From assembly GCA_965237855.1 (NCBI GenBank), contig CBDEGK010000008.1, forward strand, positions 992,001 to 1,056,000: 64,000 nt of DNA. Reading direction: 5' to 3'. This DNA is from CBDEGK01 sp965237855 (GTDB lineage Bacteria; Pseudomonadota; Gammaproteobacteria; Pseudomonadales; Halieaceae). Below the pieces are notes generated by a model, which was not told where the DNA came from, did not search any database, and was given only the letters and a program-made list of their open reading frames with translations. The first letter of the stretch is position 1, and each line of letters opens with the position of its first letter. Made by a program: the position numbers and the translations under genes. Positions 51,747-61,476 of this stretch are shown piece after piece.

Positions 51747-54461
51747 ATGATATCGAAATTATTGCGGTTTCTGTTTGGAACCAAAAATGACCGCCAGCTC
51801 AAACGTATGGGTAAGGTGGTTAAAGAAGTAAATGCGGTGGCTGAAGCTATTGGCGCTTTGGAAGATACTGCGCTTGCCGCCAAAACCGATGAATTCAAGC
51901 AGCGTTTCACAGACGGCGAGAGCTTGGATAAGCTATTGCCGGAAGCCTTTGCGGTGGTGCGCGAAGCCGGGGAGCGAAGCCTCGGTCTGCGGCATTTTGA
52001 TGTGCAACTCGTAGGGGGTATCGCCCTGCACGAGGGGAATATCGCCGAGATGCGCACGGGCGAGGGTAAGACCCTGGTGGCGACCTTGCCGGCTTATCTC
52101 AATGCCCTGAGCGGAAACAGCGTCCATCTGATTACCGTGAATGACTACCTGGCCCACCGGGATGCCAACTGGATGGGGCCGCTGTATGAGTTTCTCGGCC
52201 TCAGTGTTGGCGTAATCCTGTCCGGGCAGAGCCCGGATCAGAAGCGGGATGCCTACAGCGCCGATATCATCTATGGGACCAATAACGAGTTCGGCTTCGA
52301 CTACCTGCGAGACAATATGGCTTTCAGTCTTGAGGACCGCATGCAGGGGGTGCTGTCCTTCGCCATTGTCGATGAGGTTGATTCCATCCTTATTGACGAA
52401 GCGCGCACGCCGCTAATTATTTCCGGCGCCGCGGAGGATAGTTCTGAACTCTATCGTCGGATCAATAAGTTCATCCCGAAACTGTCCCAGGAACTGGAGG
52501 GTCAGGAGGGTCATTTCACGGTAGATGAAAAACAGCGCCAGATTGAATTGAACGAGGAAGGTCACCAGTTTGTAGAGGAACTGCTGATCCAGGACAATTT
52601 GCTTGGAGAAGGAGATAGCTTATATTCCGCGGTCAACCTGAACCTGCTACATCACGTACATTCTGCGCTGCGAGCCCACATCTTGTTCAATCGCGATGTG
52701 GAGTACATTGTGCAGGGCGACCAGGTGGTGCTGATCGATGAGCACACCGGTCGCACCATGGCGGGGCGGCGTCTGTCCGAGGGTCTGCACCAGGCTATAG
52801 AGGCGAAGGAAGGTGTTCAGATCCAGAATGAGAGCCAGACCCTGGCCTCGACCACCTTTCAGAATTACTTCCGTATTTATGACAAGTTATCTGGAATGAC
52901 CGGCACCGCTGACACAGAAGCTTTTGAATTCCGGCAGATTTACGGCTTGCAGGTGATAGTCATACCCACCAATGTGGCCACCGCACGAACCGACCACAAT
53001 GACCTGGTTTATCTTTCCCGCGATGAGAAGTACGACGCCATTGTAAGCGATGTGCAGGAGTGCATCGACAGGGGAGCGCCGGTGCTGGTGGGTACGGCCT
53101 CTATCGAAACCTCTGAGGAAATGTCGCGCCGTTTCAAGGAATCCGACATTGAGCACCGGGTACTGAACGCCAAGTATCACGAGCAGGAGGCGGAGATTAT
53201 TGCCCAGGCCGGGGTGCCCGGTACCGTCACGATCGCCACTAATATGGCGGGCCGAGGTACCGATATTGTGCTCGGGGGCAACCTCGAGGCGGAAATAGCC
53301 GGGCTCGAAGCTGCCAGTGAGCAGCAGTTGGAGGAAGTCCGCGAGCAGTGGCAAGTGCGCCACAATCAAGTGATTGAATCCGGCGGCCTGCATATTCTAG
53401 GTACTGAACGACACGAATCCCGTCGTATCGATAACCAGCTCCGCGGTCGGTCCGGCAGGCAGGGCGATCCGGGTACCTCGCGTTTCTACCTATCCCTGGA
53501 CGACAACCTGATGCGAATTTTTGCCTCCGACCGAGTCAAGAATTTTATGCAGGCGCTGGGCATGGAGAAGGGCGAGGCCATTGAGCACCGTATGGTATCC
53601 AACGCCATCGAAAAGGCGCAACGCAAGGTGGAAGGGCGCAACTTTGATATACGCAAGCAGCTGCTGGAATATGATGACGTGGCCAACGACCAGCGCCAGG
53701 TGATTTACCAACAGCGCAACGAGTTGCTGACTGAAGAGGATATATCGGAAACCATCTCTGTAATTCGCGACGATGTGGTCAATCAGGCGATTAACGACTA
53801 CGTGCCGCCCATGAGCCTTGAAGAACAGTGGGATGTGCCCGGACTGGAGAGGCAGCTTGATGCAGAGTTTGCCGTCAAGTTACCGCTGCAACAGTGGTTG
53901 GAGCACGACGATGATATGCACGAGGAGGCGATGCGTGAACGCATAAACGCGGCGGTGGCGGCGGCTTACCTGGCCAAGTGTGTCGAGGTTGGTCCGGACA
54001 TGCGCAAGATTGAAAAGCAGATCATGCTGCAAATTCTCGACACCCTGTGGAAAGAACACCTGGCCACCATGGACCACCTGCGTCAGGGTATTCACCTGCG
54101 GGCCTATGCCCAGAAAAATCCCAAGCAGGAATACAAACGAGAATCCTTCGAGCTGTTCCAGGAGCTTTTAGACAATCTCAAGTACGAGGTTGTTAAGTTC
54201 CTCAGCCATATCCAGATCCAGCGCGAGGGCGAAGCGGAGTTGATTCAACAGCGCCGTCGAGAGGCATCAGAAAAGGAGAAAATTGCTTTTCAGCACGCCC
54301 AGGCTTCGGCGATGGCAGAAGCGCCAGCGGGCCCGGAAGTGGGTGCTGAGCCCGCCGCGGCCGCACAGCCGTTTACTCGCGATTCGCGCAAAGTGGGCCG
54401 CAATGAACCCTGCCCCTGCGGCTCCGGCAAGAAGTTCAAACAGTGTCATGGCAAACTCTGA
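51747..54461 (+). CDS. secA: Preprotein translocase ATPase SecA
   Basis: A 904-residue SecA, full length. Walker A G-E-G-K-T-L-V-A, the DEAD-type V-D-E-V-D-S-I-L-I-D-E-A-R-T-P, G-M-T-G-T-A-D-T-E and the second ATPase domain N-M-A-G-R-G-T-D-I are present. The C-terminal zinc-binding C-P-C-G-S-G-K-K-F-K-Q-C-H that contacts SecB closes the protein. No secM-like leader ORF is seen in the 83-bp gap upstream. The stop overlaps argJ. Confidence 0.98.
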   Translation: MISKLLRFLFGTKNDRQLKRMGKVVKEVNAVAEAIGALEDTALAAKTDEFKQRFTDGESLDKLLPEAFAVVREAGERSLGLRHFDVQLVGGIALHEGNIAEMRTGEGKTLVATLPAYLNALSGNSVHLITVNDYLAHRDANWMGPLYEFLGLSVGVILSGQSPDQKRDAYSADIIYGTNNEFGFDYLRDNMAFSLEDRMQGVLSFAIVDEVDSILIDEARTPLIISGAAEDSSELYRRINKFIPKLSQELEGQEGHFTVDEKQRQIELNEEGHQFVEELLIQDNLLGEGDSLYSAVNLNLLHHVHSALRAHILFNRDVEYIVQGDQVVLIDEHTGRTMAGRRLSEGLHQAIEAKEGVQIQNESQTLASTTFQNYFRIYDKLSGMTGTADTEAFEFRQIYGLQVIVIPTNVATARTDHNDLVYLSRDEKYDAIVSDVQECIDRGAPVLVGTASIETSEEMSRRFKESDIEHRVLNAKYHEQEAEIIAQAGVPGTVTIATNMAGRGTDIVLGGNLEAEIAGLEAASEQQLEEVREQWQVRHNQVIESGGLHILGTERHESRRIDNQLRGRSGRQGDPGTSRFYLSLDDNLMRIFASDRVKNFMQALGMEKGEAIEHRMVSNAIEKAQRKVEGRNFDIRKQLLEYDDVANDQRQVIYQQRNELLTEEDISETISVIRDDVVNQAINDYVPPMSLEEQWDVPGLERQLDAEFAVKLPLQQWLEHDDDMHEEAMRERINAAVAAAYLAKCVEVGPDMRKIEKQIMLQILDTLWKEHLATMDHLRQGIHLRAYAQKNPKQEYKRESFELFQELLDNLKYEVVKFLSHIQIQREGEAELIQQRRREASEKEKIAFQHAQASAMAEAPAGPEVGAEPAAAAQPFTRDSRKVGRNEPCPCGSGKKFKQCHGKL

Positions 54462-55653
54462 TTGCCTGCCGGTCGCCGGTATTCAACTCAGTTGCGTCAG
54501 TGCGGGTATAAAAACCCCGGGCCGGCTCGACCTGGTGCTGTTGGAAATTGGCGAGGGTGCAGAGGTGGCCGCCCGCTTTACCCGCAACGCCTTTTGCGCG
54601 GCCCCCGTGCATGTAGCCAGGGCTCATTTACAGGCCGCCAATCCACGCTACCTGCTCATTAACACCGGTAATGCCAATGCCGGTACTGGTGAACAGGGTA
54701 TGGTTAATGCCCGCCGCTGTTGCGAACTGGTGGCACAACAATGTGGCGTCAATACAGAACAAGTGCTGCCGTTTTCCACGGGTGTTATCGGTGAACATCT
54801 ACCTGTAGCGAAAATCGAGGCGGCCTTACCGGCGGCGCAATCGGCTTTGACGGCCGGGCAATGGTTGTCCGCCGCCGAAGGCATTATGACCACCGACACA
54901 GAACCCAAGGCCTGCAGTCGACAGCTTGAGCTGGATGGCAAACAGATCACGGTGAGCGGTATTGCCAAGGGTGCGGGCATGATCAGGCCCAATATGGCGA
55001 CCATGTTGGCGTACGTGGCGACCGATGCCGTTGTCAGCGCCGATTGCTTGCAGCAAATGTGGCAGGACGTGGTTGAATACAGTTTCAACCGGGTGACTGT
55101 TGATGGTGATACCTCTACCAATGATGCCGCACTGCTGATTGCCACGGGCGCCGCTGGCAATACCCCGGTGGACGACGTCGAGCATGCGCAGTATCAAGCG
55201 TTGAAAGAAGCCATCTTTGAAGTGGCCCTGCAATTGGCCCAGTGGCTGGTACGCGATGGCGAGGGCGCCAGCAAGTTTGTTGAGGTGCAAGTCACGCAGG
55301 GTAGTGATGAAGCCGAATGCCTGGAAGTGGCCTATACCATTGCCCACTCGCCGCTGGTAAAGACGGCGCTGTTTGCCAGCGACCCCAACTGGGGCAGACT
55401 GTTAATGGCCATCGGACGGGCCCGGGTGCCAGAGTTCAATGTAGACCTGGTAACCGTATCCCTAAACGGCGTCTTGATTGCTGAAAATGGCGGCCGTGCC
55501 GCCAGTTATACCGAGCAACAGGGCGTTGCGGCGATGGCGCCGGTCGACATCACCATCAAGGTGGGCCTGGGGCGCGGCCAGGCGCAAGCCACGGTGTGGA
55601 CCTCCGATCTTTCCTATGACTACGTGCGCATCAATGCGGAGTACAGGACCTGA
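54448..55653 (+). CDS. argJ: Bifunctional ornithine acetyltransferase / N-acetylglutamate synthase ArgJ
   Basis: A 401-residue ArgJ. The autoprocessing site is R-P-N-M-A-T-M-L, with Thr185 becoming the new N-terminal nucleophile of the beta chain. I-N-T-G-N-A-N-A-G and the end in R-T are typical. It recycles the acetyl group in arginine synthesis. ATG 54448 lies within the secA 3' end (14-bp overlap); the open frame further upstream is a shadow of secA. Confidence 0.95.
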   Translation: MANSDCLPVAGIQLSCVSAGIKTPGRLDLVLLEIGEGAEVAARFTRNAFCAAPVHVARAHLQAANPRYLLINTGNANAGTGEQGMVNARRCCELVAQQCGVNTEQVLPFSTGVIGEHLPVAKIEAALPAAQSALTAGQWLSAAEGIMTTDTEPKACSRQLELDGKQITVSGIAKGAGMIRPNMATMLAYVATDAVVSADCLQQMWQDVVEYSFNRVTVDGDTSTNDAALLIATGAAGNTPVDDVEHAQYQALKEAIFEVALQLAQWLVRDGEGASKFVEVQVTQGSDEAECLEVAYTIAHSPLVKTALFASDPNWGRLLMAIGRARVPEFNVDLVTVSLNGVLIAENGGRAASYTEQQGVAAMAPVDITIKVGLGRGQAQATVWTSDLSYDYVRINAEYRT

Positions 55654-56049
55654 ATGATCACAGTCCATGTGGCGGTTGGGGTCATTCACCGAGAGGGGCG
55701 TATTCTCCTGTCGAGGCGACACCTGGATTCGCACCAGGGCGGACTGTGGGAGTTTCCCGGCGGCAAAGTAGAGCCCGGGGAACAGGTGACGGATGCGCTG
55801 AGACGGGAGTTGGAGGAAGAACTGGGGATCCGTGTGCAAGCCTGTGAACCCCTGCTGGAGGTACGTCATGACTACGGCGACAAAGAGGTGTGGCTGGATG
55901 TCTGGTGGGTCGGCGAGTACAGCGGGCAGGAACAAGGGCGTGAGGGACAGCCACTGTGTTGGGCCAGTCCCGAACAGTTGACAGCGCTGGCGTTTCCCGC
56001 CGCCAATATCCCCATTGTGGAAGCGGTAATTTCCCGGCTCAATGCTTAG
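55654..56049 (+). CDS. mutT: 8-oxo-dGTP diphosphatase MutT
   Basis: A 131-residue Nudix enzyme with the full box G-G-K-V-E-P-G-E-Q-V-T-D-A-L-R-R-E-L-E-E. L-W-E-F-P before the box and the total length match MutT. It removes oxidised dGTP from the nucleotide pool. The ATG directly abuts the argJ stop codon, as in other gammaproteobacteria. Confidence 0.94.
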   Translation: MITVHVAVGVIHREGRILLSRRHLDSHQGGLWEFPGGKVEPGEQVTDALRRELEEELGIRVQACEPLLEVRHDYGDKEVWLDVWWVGEYSGQEQGREGQPLCWASPEQLTALAFPAANIPIVEAVISRLNA

Positions 56050-56136
56050 CCGGTGACCCGACCGGAGACGAATTTGGGTGCTTGCTTGTTCCGGTGGATT
56101 ATGAAAAGATCGCCGCCCCCAAAAACTGGTGATTTG

Positions 56137-57249
56137 ATGTTTAGAAAACTTATATTCGTTTTCCTTGGTTTGATGCTGACAGTGCAGGTCAACGCACAGG
56201 ATGCCGCCGATTACCGCGACCAGGTTCAAACCATGTATGTCGCATACTATGGCCGCCCGGGTGATGAGCGGGGTATTGATTTCTGGGCCGACCAGCTGGC
56301 AGGTGTAAGCGGAAACCTGAACGCGATTATTTCCAGTTTTGGCAACTCCGATGAATTTCAATCGCGCTTCGGCGACCTTGATACAGAAACCCTGGTAAAT
56401 AATATATTTGTCCAATTGTTGGCGCGAGAGGCAGATGCCGGCGGTCTGGCGTGGTACGTCGAGGAGTTAAACCAGAATTGAATTACACTGCCAGAGATTG
56501 CGATCGCCGTGGTAGATGGGGCGCAAAACGAAGATATTGCCACCGTCGCGAACAAACTCGCCGCAGCCAATGGCTTCACAACTGGTTATCTGCAGGCCAA
56601 TGTCAGCTACGGAGAATTTCAGATCGAGGATGCCAAGCTGTATTTGAATGCGGTGAGTAGTCTCGGTGAGAGCTTGACTGCTGCTCTTGATGGTCTGGAT
56701 AACCTGCTCGAGACTTTTCCTGCAGGTGGTGCGGTGCGAGTTAAGCTGGAAACAACCCTCGGTGATATCGTGCTCGAAATGTATGAGGATGCAGCCCCAA
56801 TTACGGTGGTGAACTTTCTTGCCTATGTCGATTCGGGATTTTACGATGAAACCTGGTTCCATAGAATTATTTCCGGCTTCGTGATTCAAGGTGGGCTCTG
56901 GTATGTGGATCCAGAAACTCCCACTACTATTCAACGCAAAACGCCGGGTCAGGCCATCGTTAATGAGTCCAGTAACGGGCTCAGCAACGTGCGAGGCAGT
57001 GTCGCAATGGCGCGAACCAGTGATCCTCATTCAGCTACTTCCCAGTACTATATTAATGTGGGTGATAACAGCGCTGGTCTCGATTACAGTGACGGCAATC
57101 AGGGCTACGCGGTCTATGCCTATGTCGTGTCCGGCATGGACGTAGTCGACAACATAGCCAGTATTGCAACTGGCAGTGTGCAGGGTGTTGGCAATGATTT
57201 CCCAGCTGTAGAAATGAAGGTGATCTCGGCTAAACGAGTGCCCAACTGA
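56137..57249 (+). pseudogene. Secreted DUF4214-cyclophilin fusion interrupted by an in-frame TGA
   Basis: Read through TGA 56479-56481 (codon 115), the frame encodes 370 residues. A signal peptide (M-F-R-K-L-I-F-V-F-L, cut near V-N-A-Q) comes first, then a DUF4214 domain (Y-Y-G-R-P-G-D-E-R-G-I-D-F-W-A and G-G-L-A-W-Y-V-E-E-L-N). A cyclophilin peptidyl-prolyl isomerase follows from about residue 205 (T-T-L-G-D-I-V-L-E-M-Y, F-H-R-I-I-S-G-F-V-I-Q-G-G). The stop replaces a position that is commonly Arg or similar in DUF4214 repeats (L-N-S-G-R-x-T-L-P-E-I), so CGA to TGA is likely. No SECIS-like hairpin follows. It may be a pseudogene, an error, or two proteins, with the cyclophilin part lacking a signal peptide. 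Confidence 0.75.
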
Positions 57250-57256
57250 AAAGTCG

Positions 57257-57280
57257 AAGGGCGTCAGCGCCCTTTTATTT
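57257..57280 (+). terminator. Rho-independent terminator, probably bidirectional
   Basis: AAGGGCG (57257-57263) pairs with CGCCCTT (57268-57274) around TCAG, followed by TTATTT. It begins 7 bp after the cyclophilin stop and overlaps the end of the convergent AsmA-like gene. Confidence 0.8.
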
Positions 57281-58054
57281 CTTCTTGAACAGGGATTTGA
57301 GCGCGTTGACCTTCTGTTTGTCGTCCTCGCTCAGGTTCTTGTCCATCTGCCTTTTCAACTCTTTGTTGGCGGCCTCCTTGGCCAACTGCTCCAGGTGATT
57401 GGTCACCGCCTTTTCAGCTCTCTTCAATAGAATGGCCGTCATGCGGTTGGCTAGCTGCTGTGGGGTCAGGCCAGTCTCCGCACTGCCAATATCTTTCATG
57501 TTGATATCGGGGATATCCAGGCTTCTATCCCCCCACTGACTGGTGATCAGTGTGGCCCGGTTATTGATAAATCGGAATTTCTCGACCATCAGCCGCACCT
57601 CAGGGCTACTCTGTGTAGGCTCCGGAGCTGCGCCGGGCGCGGGTTTACTCGCAGCGCTCATGTTATTCAGCAGGTCTTTCAGGTTGGTGCTGGCGGCTTT
57701 CTGCTCTGCCAGTAACACCGCTCCATCGATCAATATGTCTCGGATCACGATCACGTCAGCGGTGATGCTGGCCGGGTCTACCTCCAGCACTATCTGCTCC
57801 ATGCGAAAGGCGTAGTCGCTGTCGTACCCCGCTGGGTTAGCGATGGTCAATCCGCGCAACTCGCCCCTACCATCCTCCGGTGACAGGGTGGCGCTGTCGA
57901 GGGTCACCGTGGTCCCTATGGCCTTGCTACCGGCGCCCTCGATGACTTGTTTGATGATGTCGTCAAGGTTGCTGAGCACCAGGGTGGCGACCAGCGCAAT
58001 CACAGCGATCACCGCCACCACCAGTCCAAGTAGGATTTTCCCGGTTTTGCCCAT
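57275..58054 (-). CDS. AsmA-like (DUF748-type) short membrane-anchored protein
   Basis: A 259-residue protein with one N-terminal membrane helix (about 6-28) and a periplasmic beta-rich region: L-S-P-E-D-G-R-G-E-L-R-G-L-T-I-A-N-P-A-G-Y resembles the AsmA/TamB repeat start, and I-L-I-D-G-A follows. The charged helical C-terminus ends in K-K-K. It is much shorter than true AsmA proteins. The role is unknown, possibly lipid transfer or envelope maintenance by family analogy. Confidence 0.65.
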   Translation of the reverse strand: MGKTGKILLGLVVAVIAVIALVATLVLSNLDDIIKQVIEGAGSKAIGTTVTLDSATLSPEDGRGELRGLTIANPAGYDSDYAFRMEQIVLEVDPASITADVIVIRDILIDGAVLLAEQKAASTNLKDLLNNMSAASKPAPGAAPEPTQSSPEVRLMVEKFRFINNRATLITSQWGDRSLDIPDINMKDIGSAETGLTPQQLANRMTAILLKRAEKAVTNHLEQLAKEAANKELKRQMDKNLSEDDKQKVNALKSLFKKK

Positions 58055-58132
58055 CTTTTTTTTCCTTTTCGAATTTGCAGGGATGCCATCCCACTATAGA
58101 TCACAACTCGACGCTTGGGCATAATGGCGGCC

Positions 58133-59704
58133 ATGTATCACCGCTATTTTGGTCTTCAGGAAGAGCCGTTTTCGATCGCGGTCAATCCCCGTTATCTCTA
58201 TATGAGTGACCGGCATCGCGATGCCCTGGCGCACATGCTCTATGGCGTAGGGGCGGGCGGAGGCTTTGTCTTGCTCACCGGCGAAGTGGGTACCGGCAAA
58301 ACCACTATCAACCGCTGCCTCTTGGAGCAGCTGCCAGAGAAGACCGATATCGCCATTGTACTCAACCCGGCATTGAACACTGTAGAACTGTTGGCAACGG
58401 TCTGCGATGAACTGGATATTTGTTACGATGCCAACGATTACACGCTAAAAACCCTCACAGACAAGTTGCATGAATTTTTGTTGGCAAACCATCAGCGCGG
58501 GCGGCGTACGGTGCTACTAATTGATGAGGCGCAGCATCTCCAATTTGATGTGCTGGAACAAATTCGCCTGCTCACTAACCTCGAGACCAATACCCAGAAA
58601 CTCCTGCAGATTATCCTGGTGGGACAACCGGAACTGACGGCCATGTTGGCTCGCCCTGAACTTCGACAGTTGAATCAGCGCATCGGTGCTCGTTTCCAGC
58701 TGGAACCGTTGAATCTGCGGGAGACAAAGGCCTATATCAGGCATCGCCTGCAGGTGGCTGGTCTGGCTCCGGGCCAGGAATTGTTTCCAGGCTCGGTGGT
58801 AAAAGCAGTCTACAAGCGCAGCGGTGGTATTCCCCGTCTGATCAACCTGCTCTGTGATCGCACAATGTTGGGCAGTTACGGCCAGAATAAGTCTCGGATT
58901 GATATGGCGGTATTCCGCCTCGCCCAGGCTGAGGTTTTCGGTAAAGAGCCCAGGCCCAAAAAATCAAGCAGGCCAGTGTGGAACTGGTTACTTGTCGGCA
59001 CAATAGCGGCCGCGGCTATCGCCGCTGGCAGCTGGCAATTTCGTCCCATCCCCGCGCCGGTACCCGTGGCGGTAGTACCTCTTGCTCCCGAGCCTGAGCC
59101 AGAGCCTGTCAGTACGGTACCCTTGTACTGGGACGCTGAGTTTTCCAGTGTGTTGGCAAACTTAGCGCAATACCGGGGCGCTCAAAACACGGGTTCCGAC
59201 ACCAGCTGCAGAATGCTGGAAGATACGGGGTGGCGCTGCCTCAGCCTGCGGGCTGAAAGCTGGAACGAAATCATGGATTATGGCGGGCCCGCGGTGATTA
59301 CACTGGTCACCGATGCGCGCTACCAGGTCTATGCGTTGTTGTTAACGCTGCGGGGCGCGGAGGCGGAGGTACTGGTTGCCAACCAGCGCGTTCAAGTGCC
59401 CGTGTCATTGCTGGCGGATCAGTGGAATGGTGAGTTTACTATGTTGTGGCAGCCACCAGAGTCATACTCTCAATCGCTCAGAGAGGGCGCAAAGGATCCG
59501 CTGGTGGCCTGGTTGGCGCAGCAATTCGCACAACTCGATGGACAGCCAGCTGCACTGGCCACGGAGGAGTTTAATAGTACCCTGGTGGCCCGGGTGCGGC
59601 TCTTTCAACGTCAACAGGGTCTTGCCGATGATGGCGTGGTGGGTGTAAAGACACTGATGAGGTTGCAGCAGGCACTGCTTCGTTCATCTGCGGACGCGAG
59701 CTGA
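58133..59704 (+). CDS. GspA/ExeA-like AAA ATPase with peptidoglycan-binding domain
   Basis: A 523-residue protein. Y-F-G-L-Q-E-E-P-F-S begins the ExeA/GspA family; Walker A is G-E-V-G-T-G-K-T-T and Walker B L-L-I-D-E-A-Q. A membrane helix lies at about 285-305, and the C-terminal part has a peptidoglycan-binding-1 fold (Q-Q-G-L-A-D-D-G-V-V-G-V-K-T). With GspB it helps insert the type II secretin through the cell wall. Starts at 58124 and 58133 are both possible. Confidence 0.9.
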   Translation: MYHRYFGLQEEPFSIAVNPRYLYMSDRHRDALAHMLYGVGAGGGFVLLTGEVGTGKTTINRCLLEQLPEKTDIAIVLNPALNTVELLATVCDELDICYDANDYTLKTLTDKLHEFLLANHQRGRRTVLLIDEAQHLQFDVLEQIRLLTNLETNTQKLLQIILVGQPELTAMLARPELRQLNQRIGARFQLEPLNLRETKAYIRHRLQVAGLAPGQELFPGSVVKAVYKRSGGIPRLINLLCDRTMLGSYGQNKSRIDMAVFRLAQAEVFGKEPRPKKSSRPVWNWLLVGTIAAAAIAAGSWQFRPIPAPVPVAVVPLAPEPEPEPVSTVPLYWDAEFSSVLANLAQYRGAQNTGSDTSCRMLEDTGWRCLSLRAESWNEIMDYGGPAVITLVTDARYQVYALLLTLRGAEAEVLVANQRVQVPVSLLADQWNGEFTMLWQPPESYSQSLREGAKDPLVAWLAQQFAQLDGQPAALATEEFNSTLVARVRLFQRQQGLADDGVVGVKTLMRLQQALLRSSADAS

Positions 59705-60459
59705 TGTCCCTGATTCTTGATGCCTTGCAGCGCTCGGAACAGGAGAGTGAACACAGCAGCCAGACGCCGGGGCTACATACCCGGCACGACCTTATCGATA
59801 GCTCTCGAGCAGGCCCCGGCTACCGGTGGTTTATTGCCGTTGTTTTATTGGCGCTGTTGGCGCTGGCGGTAACCTGGTGGGGGTTGCGTGGGCCCGCTGA
59901 ACTCCCTCGTCTGCCCGAGCCATCTTCCGTGGTGGAGCCTACCGTCGAGCTTAAGGCCGAACCTGAATCAGACCATGAACCTAAGGCGATTGCTGTTGCC
60001 CTGCAGCCTGCCCACGACTTCGCGGAAGTAGTGGCTCTCTATGAGCAGTTATCATCGGCGCAGTCCGCGGCCGAACCAGCAGGGGGGCGCGCGCAACTCA
60101 GTGCCGCCGCCGAAGAACCGACAGCGGGGGAGGCGGAGCCTGCCCTGGATATAGACGGCCTCACCAAGTTGGCGCAGGCGGAGCTGGAGGCTGCGCCTGT
60201 GGAAGCACATCCTGCACCGCTAATTGTCGAATTGTCTCAGCGTATCAAAGATCAGATCCCCAGCATTTTCTTCCGCAAGCATGACTGGTCTTCGGCAGCG
60301 GCAACGAGTAGCGTGCACCTGAACAGCGGTGTCTACCGGGTCGGGGATACGGTGGCCCCTGGGCTCAGACTGGTAGAAATTCTTCCAAACTCCATAGTTC
60401 TGGACTATCGCGGGGAGGAATTTCGCCTGCGTGCATTGAATAGCTGGGTCAACCTATGA
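59704..60459 (+). CDS. Type II secretion assembly protein GspB-like
   Basis: A 251-residue protein: M-S-L-I-L-D-A-L-Q-R-S-E at the N-terminus is the GspB hallmark, followed by a membrane helix (about 41-58), a Pro/Glu/Ala-rich linker and the C-terminal GspB domain (Y-R-V-G-D-T-V, L-R-L-V-E-I). It partners GspA in secretin assembly. The ATG shares a base with the gspA-like stop. The main gsp operon is not in the window. Confidence 0.88.
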   Translation: MSLILDALQRSEQESEHSSQTPGLHTRHDLIDSSRAGPGYRWFIAVVLLALLALAVTWWGLRGPAELPRLPEPSSVVEPTVELKAEPESDHEPKAIAVALQPAHDFAEVVALYEQLSSAQSAAEPAGGRAQLSAAAEEPTAGEAEPALDIDGLTKLAQAELEAAPVEAHPAPLIVELSQRIKDQIPSIFFRKHDWSSAAATSSVHLNSGVYRVGDTVAPGLRLVEILPNSIVLDYRGEEFRLRALNSWVNL

Positions 60460-61091
60460 ACGTTTTCCTCGGGACATTTGACGGGGTGCTAGCTGCCATG
60501 TGCGAGCACATGGATGTGGCGCAGGTGAGGTCCCAGCATGGCAAGCTGCGCAACGCACGTTTACTGCACAAGCTTCAACAGCAGGGGGTGGATTGGCAGG
60601 AACTTGGTGCCAGGGGTGATTTCGATAATTGGATCGCGGCCCAGGGGCCAATCAAATTGTGCGTCGTGGCGGGGTTCTCCTACATACTGCCTCAGTCCCT
60701 GATCAGTAACTGCGCAACGGTCATTAATTTCCATCCCGGATTGCTACAGCAATGTCGCGGACCGCAGCCGGTTGCAGCCGCGATTGAGGCGGGCCACCAG
60801 GACTTTGGTGTGTCGGTGCATAGAATTGATTCTGAGGCTATTGATGCCGGACCGATCATTGAACAGCAGGTCATTCCCATCAATTACGGGACAAGCTATG
60901 GGGCTAACTACCAGTCCATCAAAGCCGTCATGATTGCAGTGGGGCGGGAGGTATTTTCCCGTTTTGGTGATAGTGAGTGGCCGGCGGGGAGCGCCTGGGA
61001 TGTGTGCGAGGAAGCCTATTTGCCAAGACTATCGAGTGAGCGACTGTTAGCCCTGGTGAAAGCGCCCAAGCTGACGCGTTGGCAAGCGTGA
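60456..61091 (+). CDS. Formyltransferase-fold protein (methionyl-tRNA formyltransferase-like)
   Basis: A 211-residue protein with the formyl-transferase catalytic core: I-N-F-H-P-G-L-L-Q-Q-C-R-G-P-Q-P (Asn and His) and D-A-G-P-I-I (Asp). It lacks the C-terminal domain of Fmt and is closer in size to PurN or sugar-formyltransferase cores. The 10-formyl-THF substrate is inferred; the acceptor is unknown. It overlaps gspB by four bases, an unusual operon partner. Confidence 0.8.
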   Translation: MNVFLGTFDGVLAAMCEHMDVAQVRSQHGKLRNARLLHKLQQQGVDWQELGARGDFDNWIAAQGPIKLCVVAGFSYILPQSLISNCATVINFHPGLLQQCRGPQPVAAAIEAGHQDFGVSVHRIDSEAIDAGPIIEQQVIPINYGTSYGANYQSIKAVMIAVGREVFSRFGDSEWPAGSAWDVCEEAYLPRLSSERLLALVKAPKLTRWQA

Positions 61092-61143
61092 ATGAACCTG
61101 CTAATGTTTTACAGCTAACACTAAAAATCTAAGGATTGTTCGC

Positions 61144-61473
61144 ATGAAAACTGTTCTCGCCACGTTATTTCTATTGGTTACTACCCAGGTATCTGCCGAG
61201 TGTTCGCGGCCAGATACGCCGGTTGTACCCGACGGCGCCGAAGCTGACCTGGCCGAGATGGTGGAAGGCCAAAAGGCGGTCAAGGCTTATGTTGCGGCGA
61301 GTGAGGAATACCTGCTGTGTCTTACCGCTGAGGGTGAAGTGGTTGAGGAGACCGAGACTGACGAGGAAAAAATGGAGCGGATTGATGAATACAACTCCTC
61401 AGTTGACGAGCAGGAAGTTGTTGCTGGCGAATTCAACGCCGAAATTCGCGAATACAAAGAACACAACCAGTAG
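61144..61473 (+). CDS. Small secreted acidic protein, hypothetical
   Basis: A 109-residue precursor. A signal peptide (M-K-T-V-L-A-T-L-F-L, cut after V-S-A) leaves an 89-residue Glu-rich, probably helical protein with two cysteines (C-S-R-P at the new N-terminus, L-L-C-L mid-protein) that could form a disulfide. E-T-E-T-D-E-E-K-M marks an acidic stretch. Not recognised as a family. Likely periplasmic. Confidence 0.7.
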   Translation: MKTVLATLFLLVTTQVSAECSRPDTPVVPDGAEADLAEMVEGQKAVKAYVAASEEYLLCLTAEGEVVEETETDEEKMERIDEYNSSVDEQEVVAGEFNAEIREYKEHNQ

Positions 61474-61476
61474 CGC

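Noticed and set aside
56479..56481. UGA in the DUF4214-cyclophilin gene as a second selenocysteine
   Set aside because: The position is not a redox cysteine, relatives more likely have Arg, and no hairpin with a suitable loop follows within 16-37 nt.
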